The notes under the pieces: generated by a model
Seen by the model: only the letters and a program-made list of their open reading frames with translations
What the model was told of the DNA's origin: nothing
The model's database searches: none
NCBI GenBank assembly: GCA_024691265.1
Contig: JAILNT010000348.1
Coordinates: forward strand, 1 to 5,490
From: Treponema sp.
GTDB taxonomy: Bacteria > Spirochaetota > Spirochaetia > Treponematales > Treponemataceae
Length of the DNA stretch: 5,490 bases
Reading direction: 5' to 3'
In this document: positions 1 through 5,490 of the stretch, piece by piece
Layout of the letters: the number at the start of each line of letters is the position of its first letter
Numbering within the stretch: the stretch's first letter is position 1
Position numbers and translations under genes: made by a program

Positions 1-76
1 TTATGGAATGTTAACTCTTTCTGGAAAATCTGTTGCTGGTACAGAAATCAAGACTTCTAATGGCGGCATAGAACTT
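1..76 (+). repeat. Left arm of a 76-bp perfect inverted repeat
   Basis: Base i in this arm pairs with base 344-i, so 1-76 is an exact reverse complement of 268-343. Read on the plus strand from base 2 it repeats the coding sequence for YGMLTLSGKSVAG and onward to GGIEL, then meets CTG TAA. After base 76 the match breaks by one base and five more bases agree (77-81 with 262-266). The arm begins at the window edge, so it may extend further outside. On the minus strand it supplies the last 24 residues and the stop of the large gene. Confidence 0.97.
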
Positions 77-3000
77 CTGTAATCCATATCAGAACCGATT
101 CTGTCATTACTTAATTCCCAACAAGTAGGGATAGGCATAGAAAGTGCAAGATTTTCTACATTCTCTCTATAATTGTTCTTGACTGTAATTTCTATTGTAA
201 ATGTATCACCTAGCTTTAATTCAGCTGGATTTATACGTCCCTCAGAATCTGAAATATAATCTACAGAAAGTTCTATGCCGCCATTAGAAGTCTTGATTTC
301 TGTACCAGCAACAGATTTTCCAGAAAGAGTTAACATTCCATAAATAGTATTAGAACCCTTGTTTTCAACTTTTACGTTCTGATTTCCACCAGAAAGCATT
401 TCAAGTTCTTCTATAGAAACACCTTTTAGTATTTCTCCACTTGCACAGTCATTTCCATTCAAACTAATATTGTAAGAACTGCGACCAGCAGATTTTTCAG
501 AATAATAAGGAACAAGAGAAAGTAAAGCCCATGCTGTTTCCTGTGTACTATACCAGGCTTTTGCCGTAAGTTTTTCTGCAAGGACTTTTGCAGCTTGTGC
601 AGCCTGTTTTTCGTTTTTCAACATATCCTGAACAAACAGGTATATTGCAATATTCTTTACACTTGAAGGAAAATTTCCACCCATACCTCTAAATGAAGCT
701 TTTTCATCAAAAGAAATCTTTTCCATTATTTCTTTTGCAATCTTATTTCTACCAATTTTTGCATAGGCTGCAGCCAATAATAAGCCTTTTGCATTAGAGA
801 ATGAATCTAAATCAGAATCATTAAGACGAGCATTCATTGCTCCTACATCAGCCCTTCCTGCCAAAGCAAGAACAAAAAGCCTGTATGCCTGAGTATCATC
901 ATAATCATCATAATAAGATGAAGTCCAGCTAGATGCTTTCTTTTCAAGATAATCCATCAAAGGATCATACAAATTAGATGGAACCGTATAGCCATGCCTT
1001 TTAGCTTCTGTAAGGAAATGAGCTGCATAACAAGAACCCCAGTCATGAGGATTACTATTACTTGGCCAATAACCAAAGCCACCTGAAGAAGTTTGGTAAG
1101 TTGCATACCTTTCGATTACAGACTTTATATTGTACTTAATTTCATCAATTTTTTTAGCATTAAGCTCCATAAAGCCATCAATATATAATTGTGGGAAAGC
1201 TCCTGAAGTTATCTGCTCTATACAACCATGAGGATACTGGATTAAATAAGATAATCTTTCATCAATATTTATATTTGGCAAAACAGAAAGTTCTGTTTTT
1301 AATTTGCCTGAACCAGCTTCAACAAGATTAGAATCAAGACTTACCTCTGCTGATTTTCCCTCATTTACGATAAACTGTTTTTTATAAGTTACAGGAACTC
1401 CTCTACTTTCTACAAGAACATCAACATTAGAAGAAGCAGAACAAGAAGAAGAGTTTGCAGTGAAATTAAATTTTGCATTGCATTCCTTTTTAGTTGCAAT
1501 CTCAAAAACAACATTTTTATTAGTAGCTGCTGGAACAACTATAGATTTTGCATTTTCTGAAACTTCAACTCCACTTGCATTCAATTTTACATTCACCTTC
1601 ATATCAGATGCAGTTCCATTGAATAAAGTAACAGGAACCTTTATTTTTTCATTAGTTCCCAATGTTCTTGGTAAAGCCGGGAGCAACATTAAATCTGATT
1701 TTACAGGAACAGATTTTTCTGTTACACCATACGCACCATTTTTAGCGGCAACAACCATAAGTCTAACAGAACCTACATAAGCTGGCATTGTAAATTTTAC
1801 AGCTTGTTTCTTGTTAGCTGGAAGTTCAAATGGTCCAAAGTATTTTACAACAGGAGCAAATCTATTGCTGTCCCTGTCTCTATCATCTTCAGCACCTTCA
1901 CTACCACCAATAGCAAGCAAAGTTTGAAGTTTACCGCTATAAGCATTCATTACAGAATTATAAATATCCCAGTTAGAAAGCGTTGAAGCCTCTTTTTTAT
2001 AGAATTCATTTCTAAGTTGAGGAGCATGATAATTAGTAAGTCCCAGAAGCCCATTATCAACAACTGCAAGCGTATAAGTCATAGGCTTTCCGTTTTCTTC
2101 AGAAACAACAACTGTAGCTTCTTTTTCAGGAATATATTCTGAAGGAGCTGTAACAACAGGATGCAAAATAGTTTCAGGGTCACTAACCAAAATTGGCACA
2201 ACACCATAAAGTCTTATAGGCAAACTGTTAGCAGTCTGTAAATGTTTCTGTAATAAAGTCAGATGAACATAAATATTAGGAGCCATAGAAGCTGTTAAAG
2301 GAAGCTTTATAGTTGTTGTTCCTTCATTAGTTTCCGTCCATATTTGTTTCACTATCTGACCAGATTTTTCTATAGTGATAAGAGCTCTTTCACCTTTACC
2401 AGATGCAAAAGTTATGGAAGCTGATTCACCAACATTATAATTTTTCTTGTCTGCTATAAGCTGAACCATCGAAGAACTTCCAGAACCTTCTTCCTGTGCT
2501 CTTCCTGCCCAGCCAGGCCAGTCTATATAAACAATTTTTGCGGCACTATGATTAGAGCCATCATTAACACAAACAAGATAACGTCCCCAATCAGGATATT
2601 TTACAGAGAATTTGAAAGAACCAACTCCATTTTTTATAAATACAGAGCCAGAAGAAATTTCAGAATAAGAACTGCTGCCTACATAAGTTGCATCAGAAAG
2701 AGCATCTTTTTCCCACCACCATTTCCAGGAAAGTTTATAAACTGTGTAAGACAGACTCGCAGAAGATACCTTTGAACCATCTGCATTCAAAAGCACAACA
2801 TCTGCTGTATGGTCTGTATCAGTTAAAAGCATACCTCTTTGAGCATCACCTTTAGGAAGTTTCAAACCTACATAACGTTTATAAGGAGAGTAAATGAAAG
2901 ACTTCTGCTGGGTAGAAAAAGCTCCGGACGGCTCAAATACACGACAAGTCATATTTGCACGAAGTTTTCCAGGTAAATCACTTCCAGCATTCAAATCAAC

Positions 3001-5427
3001 TTCAAACTTCGCCTTTGAATCAGAATCAAGATTTCCTTCCCATATAGTTTCTTTTCTTGAACTTACACTATTTGAAGGATTAGAGAATGTATAGTCAGCA
3101 TAGCCATCAAATCCTGTAGCTGCCCTAGTAAAATTAACAGAAACATCTGCTTTATAATCAGGAGCCGGAGCACCATGCAACCATTCACTCTTCAATTCAA
3201 ATTTATTATCTTCAGGCTCAAGCAATTCTTTTTCAGACTCTAATTCAATTGAAAGTCTATTAGGGACTACAGCTTCAACTCTTAAAGTTTTATCCCAAGA
3301 TTGTCCACCTATTTTTACAGTTCCAAGCCAAGGACCTGTAACAGCATCTGCTTCTGTTTTTACTTCAATAGGATAAAAGCCATCTACACCCTTTGTAAGA
3401 GTTCTTGTCTCAACAACACGATTAAGAGCATCTTTTAATTCAAAGCTAACAGGAATATCTTTAGGCAGTTTCTTTTGTAAATCCTGCAATACAAATGTAA
3501 GGTACATTGTATCTCCAGGACGCCAAACTCCCCTTTCTCCATAAATTGCACCTTTTACACCATTTGAACTGCGTTCTCCGCCAATTTCAAAATGGCTTGT
3601 GCTAAGCTGCATCTCAGGAGTAAGTTTTAGATAAGAAGTTTGCCCATTAAGACTTGCCGTAACAAAATATGCCTTTTCAATATTCCTTAAAACAGCACTA
3701 CCTTGTCCATCAGTCTTTGTAGAAGTAATTTTTGCACCAGTAAAAGTATAAGCTGTAACTTCAGCTCCATTAACAGGATTTGCAGTTTTTATATCTGCAA
3801 CATTTATATACAAAAGACTTTTATCTTCTGTAGTTTTTGCCATTAAACCTAAATCTGAAACAACGATATTTTTATTTATAAGACAAGAACTATTAAATCT
3901 TGGCATGTAAAAAGCCGGGTGACAAGGGTCATCATCATAAGACCAATAAGAACTTCTTGTTTCATAGTCTAAATCCTCGTCCCAATAATCCCAAAAACTT
4001 CTTTCAGTATCAGCACCATAAGGAGATATTGTATCAGGTGGCATTTCAAGGTCATCAAAACTACGATGAGAACTATGACATTCATACTTTATATTCTTTT
4101 TTCTAAAAGTAACTCTTATCTGAAATAAGCCATTAGGGTATTTTTTTACTAAATCAGACATATCAATTCCACGAGTGATATATCTATTTTGCATTGAATA
4201 ATCCCAATCAAAAGACACATTTTTAGTCCAAATTGGTTCTCCTACCCTATACATTTCATTACTACCATCAAGGTCATTAACCTGAAGGAATTGAATCATA
4301 TTCTTTTCAGGTATTTGATAAACCTGGATAAGGAGACCTGAAAGATTTCTTGTTTGTATAGGTAACGTTGTGCCCTGTGAAGTAGGAAGAATATTTCCGC
4401 CATTTACAAAACGTACAGCAGGTAAATCCCAATATTCTGAAAGAGCAGCTGTTGCAGCTGAAGCAAGATACAAACTATCAGAACTTTTTATACCAGAAAG
4501 GATACTTATAGAGCTAGCATTTTTTATAGCAGAATCACTATAAATTGTAAGAATATTATTCTCTATATTCGAAGTAAATCCTGATAATTTTTTTCCATTC
4601 TTATCTTCAAGCTTAATAAAGCCATTAATATCCTGATTAGAATCAAGATTCTTAGAAAAGCTTATAGATATCATATTATCTTTAGCTGTAGAAATATCTA
4701 TAACAGAAAACTCTTTTTCAGAAGGAAGTTTATACAGTTTTTTACCTGAATAAACTTTATCAGCTGCACGGGAAACACCAATAGAAGAACCGTTATAAAA
4801 AATCGAAAGCAACTGGTCTTTATCAACGAGCTTTATACCAGGAATATTAAAATTCCATACAGATGATAACTCAACATTACCCTTTGAAATCCAGTCTACC
4901 GACATTTTTCTGCCAAAGACTTTTCCGCCTAACTTCGCAGAAATAACCTTCTTCAACATGTCTAAAGAAACAGGAACGTCAGTAGAAACTGCTCCCGATA
5001 AAGAAAATTCTTCGCCAGACCTTTTCAAATCATCAAAAGAAACTTTATAAGAAGCATTTTTAGTAAGAAAAACATGTTTATATGAACCAGATGCATTCAT
5101 TGCACCAAAAAGTTTAGAACAATCAGCAACAAGAGTTACCTTTGAGTTTGCCTTAAATGGTTTCTCTGGTGTAAAAACAACAGTTCTGTCATTTTTCAAA
5201 GTCCAGCTACCCTTTGTTGCCGGTACTATAGAAAGAGCTTCCTCAGGGTCACAAACTATATCCATACTAAAATTAATAGAAAGAGGTGTCATTCTTTCTA
5301 TAACAGTAGGTGTTATTGCAGTTATTAATGACTCATTTTCATTGAATTCAACACTTTTTTTAGAGCACCCACATAAAAACATGAAGATGCATGATACAAA
5401 TAAAAATATCTTTCTTACAGCTTTCAT
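1..5427 (-). CDS. Bacterial alpha-2-macroglobulin family lipoprotein with thioester, 3' end replaced by an inverted repeat
   Basis: This gene encodes a COG2373-type alpha-2-macroglobulin, a family that traps attacking proteases through a bait region and a reactive thioester in the cell envelope. Residues 1-21 form a lipoprotein signal: basic MKAVRKI, a hydrophobic core, then the lipobox LCGC with Cys21 as the lipidation site. Approximate domains are: Ig/MG-like 33-125; further N-terminal macroglobulin-like domains to about 465; an acidic, aromatic-rich segment 468-510; an MG3-like domain 517-615; MG2 about 622-720 with YGERGVWRPGD at 629-639; MG-type domains with WWW at 903-905; bait-region domain about 985-1145 with VDNGLLGL near 1124; A2M domain about 1190-1285 starting near KYFGPFEL; thioester domain about 1375-1660 with CIEQ at 1402-1405 and GYWPSNSNPHDWG near 1454; and the start of the last MG domain from about 1709. 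The ATG at 5427 is chosen because it opens the signal peptide and an in-frame TAA lies five codons upstream. Family similarity ends near residue 1784; residues 1785-1808 are antisense of the gene's own DNA, so the true C-terminus is absent. Family assignment is firm; substrate and partners (YfhM works alongside PBP1C in E. coli) are inferred. Confidence 0.95.
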   Translation of the reverse strand: MKAVRKIFLFVSCIFMFLCGCSKKSVEFNENESLITAITPTVIERMTPLSINFSMDIVCDPEEALSIVPATKGSWTLKNDRTVVFTPEKPFKANSKVTLVADCSKLFGAMNASGSYKHVFLTKNASYKVSFDDLKRSGEEFSLSGAVSTDVPVSLDMLKKVISAKLGGKVFGRKMSVDWISKGNVELSSVWNFNIPGIKLVDKDQLLSIFYNGSSIGVSRAADKVYSGKKLYKLPSEKEFSVIDISTAKDNMISISFSKNLDSNQDINGFIKLEDKNGKKLSGFTSNIENNILTIYSDSAIKNASSISILSGIKSSDSLYLASAATAALSEYWDLPAVRFVNGGNILPTSQGTTLPIQTRNLSGLLIQVYQIPEKNMIQFLQVNDLDGSNEMYRVGEPIWTKNVSFDWDYSMQNRYITRGIDMSDLVKKYPNGLFQIRVTFRKKNIKYECHSSHRSFDDLEMPPDTISPYGADTERSFWDYWDEDLDYETRSSYWSYDDDPCHPAFYMPRFNSSCLINKNIVVSDLGLMAKTTEDKSLLYINVADIKTANPVNGAEVTAYTFTGAKITSTKTDGQGSAVLRNIEKAYFVTASLNGQTSYLKLTPEMQLSTSHFEIGGERSSNGVKGAIYGERGVWRPGDTMYLTFVLQDLQKKLPKDIPVSFELKDALNRVVETRTLTKGVDGFYPIEVKTEADAVTGPWLGTVKIGGQSWDKTLRVEAVVPNRLSIELESEKELLEPEDNKFELKSEWLHGAPAPDYKADVSVNFTRAATGFDGYADYTFSNPSNSVSSRKETIWEGNLDSDSKAKFEVDLNAGSDLPGKLRANMTCRVFEPSGAFSTQQKSFIYSPYKRYVGLKLPKGDAQRGMLLTDTDHTADVVLLNADGSKVSSASLSYTVYKLSWKWWWEKDALSDATYVGSSSYSEISSGSVFIKNGVGSFKFSVKYPDWGRYLVCVNDGSNHSAAKIVYIDWPGWAGRAQEEGSGSSSMVQLIADKKNYNVGESASITFASGKGERALITIEKSGQIVKQIWTETNEGTTTIKLPLTASMAPNIYVHLTLLQKHLQTANSLPIRLYGVVPILVSDPETILHPVVTAPSEYIPEKEATVVVSEENGKPMTYTLAVVDNGLLGLTNYHAPQLRNEFYKKEASTLSNWDIYNSVMNAYSGKLQTLLAIGGSEGAEDDRDRDSNRFAPVVKYFGPFELPANKKQAVKFTMPAYVGSVRLMVVAAKNGAYGVTEKSVPVKSDLMLLPALPRTLGTNEKIKVPVTLFNGTASDMKVNVKLNASGVEVSENAKSIVVPAATNKNVVFEIATKKECNAKFNFTANSSSCSASSNVDVLVESRGVPVTYKKQFIVNEGKSAEVSLDSNLVEAGSGKLKTELSVLPNINIDERLSYLIQYPHGCIEQITSGAFPQLYIDGFMELNAKKIDEIKYNIKSVIERYATYQTSSGGFGYWPSNSNPHDWGSCYAAHFLTEAKRHGYTVPSNLYDPLMDYLEKKASSWTSSYYDDYDDTQAYRLFVLALAGRADVGAMNARLNDSDLDSFSNAKGLLLAAAYAKIGRNKIAKEIMEKISFDEKASFRGMGGNFPSSVKNIAIYLFVQDMLKNEKQAAQAAKVLAEKLTAKAWYSTQETAWALLSLVPYYSEKSAGRSSYNISLNGNDCASGEILKGVSIEELEMLSGGNQNVKVENKGSNTIYGMLTLSGKSVAGTEIKTSNGGIELSVDYISDSEGRINPAELKLGDTFTIEITVKNNYRENVENLALSMPIPTCWELSNDRIGSDMDYRSSMPPLEVLISVPATDFPERVNIP
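268..343 (-). repeat. Right arm of the 76-bp inverted repeat, native coding copy
   Basis: This copy encodes residues 1696-1720 of the macroglobulin in frame, between the end of the thioester domain region and the last macroglobulin domain. Coding sequence continues smoothly on both sides, so this arm is the original and the arm at 1-76 is the displaced copy. The DNA between the arms (77-267, 191 bp) encodes recognisable family sequence in the minus orientation. Confidence 0.95.
1213..1224 (-). other. Thioester motif Cys-Ile-Glu-Gln (residues 1402-1405)
   Basis: The codons read TGT ATA GAG CAG within the context QYPHGCIEQITSG. In the family, the Cys and Gln side chains of CxEQ form the internal thioester that covalently captures a protease after bait cleavage. 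Both residues are present, so this protein belongs to the thioester-bearing class rather than the class that has lost the motif. Thioester formation itself is inferred from the motif. Confidence 0.9.
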
Positions 5428-5490
5428 CTTAATTATAACTTATATTAAAAATGGCTAGCGGTCAATTATTAAAAAGCTGTTATATTAAAG
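5428..5490 (-). promoter_or_regulatory. AT-rich upstream region with possible promoter, no clear Shine-Dalgarno
   Basis: On the minus strand, TTGACC (5465-5460) resembles a -35 box. Two -10 candidates follow: TATAAG (5444-5439, spacer 15) and a perfect TATAAT (5437-5432, spacer 22). Neither spacing is ideal. The TATAAT ends only four bases before the ATG, so its use would give an almost leaderless transcript. The bases just before the ATG (ATAATTAAG) hold no convincing ribosome binding site. The region contains no other gene; the assignment rests only on hexamer similarity. Confidence 0.3.

Noticed and set aside
77..267. Phase-variable invertible segment flanked by the 76-bp inverted repeats
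   Set aside because: The segment already encodes family-conserved residues in the present orientation. Flipping it would destroy that frame and would still leave the left arm, so neither orientation gives a normal C-terminus. No recombinase gene is visible in the window.
1..343. Transcription terminator or structured RNA formed by the inverted repeat
   Set aside because: The arms are 76 bp with a 191-bp coding loop, and one arm is ordinary coding sequence. This is a fold-back copy, not a compact GC-rich hairpin followed by a T run.
1420..1456. Serine-rich, repeat-like stretch (NSSSCSASSN)
   Set aside because: The codons are mixed and the run is short; it fits a loop between macroglobulin-type strands and is not a tandem repeat.
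1460..1780. Plus-strand open frame of 106 residues, and four shorter plus-strand frames elsewhere
   Set aside because: All lie antisense to the strongly supported macroglobulin gene, have no recognisable domain, and arise from its codon composition.

Overview
The window is almost entirely one minus-strand gene encoding a large lipoprotein of the bacterial alpha-2-macroglobulin family (COG2373, the 'large extracellular alpha-helical protein' group that includes E. coli YfhM). The reading frame runs from an ATG at 5427 to a TAA at position 1 (1808 residues). The lipobox signal peptide points to a diderm bacterium. The DNA is AT-rich and the protein resembles the version found in Bacteroidetes and spirochaetes (for example the WWW motif, the acidic aromatic segment before 'NPCHP'-like residues, and 'CIEQ'). 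An anaerobic spirochaete such as Treponema is a reasonable guess, but nothing in the window proves it.

Layout from right to left, the direction of transcription: 5428-5490 is a short AT-rich upstream region with promoter-like hexamers and no clear Shine-Dalgarno. From 5427 come a lipoprotein signal peptide, N-terminal Ig/macroglobulin-like domains, the MG2 domain, the bait-region domain, the A2M (MG7-like) domain, a thioester domain with an intact Cys-Ile-Glu-Gln motif, and the start of the final macroglobulin domain. The expected role is a membrane-anchored protease trap that protects the cell envelope.

The left end is abnormal. Bases 1-76 are an exact reverse complement of bases 268-343, which lie inside the same gene. 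Recognisable family sequence stops at about residue 1784. The last 24 residues are simply the antisense translation of the gene's own segment at residues 1696-1720, and the stop codon belongs to this copy. The natural C-terminus, probably several tens of residues of the last domain, is therefore missing. The copy sits exactly on the window edge and flipping the DNA between the arms would not restore the gene, so a fold-back chimera at a contig end is the most likely explanation. A genuine inverted duplication remains possible. I saw no RNA gene, CRISPR array, mobile element or second protein-coding gene.
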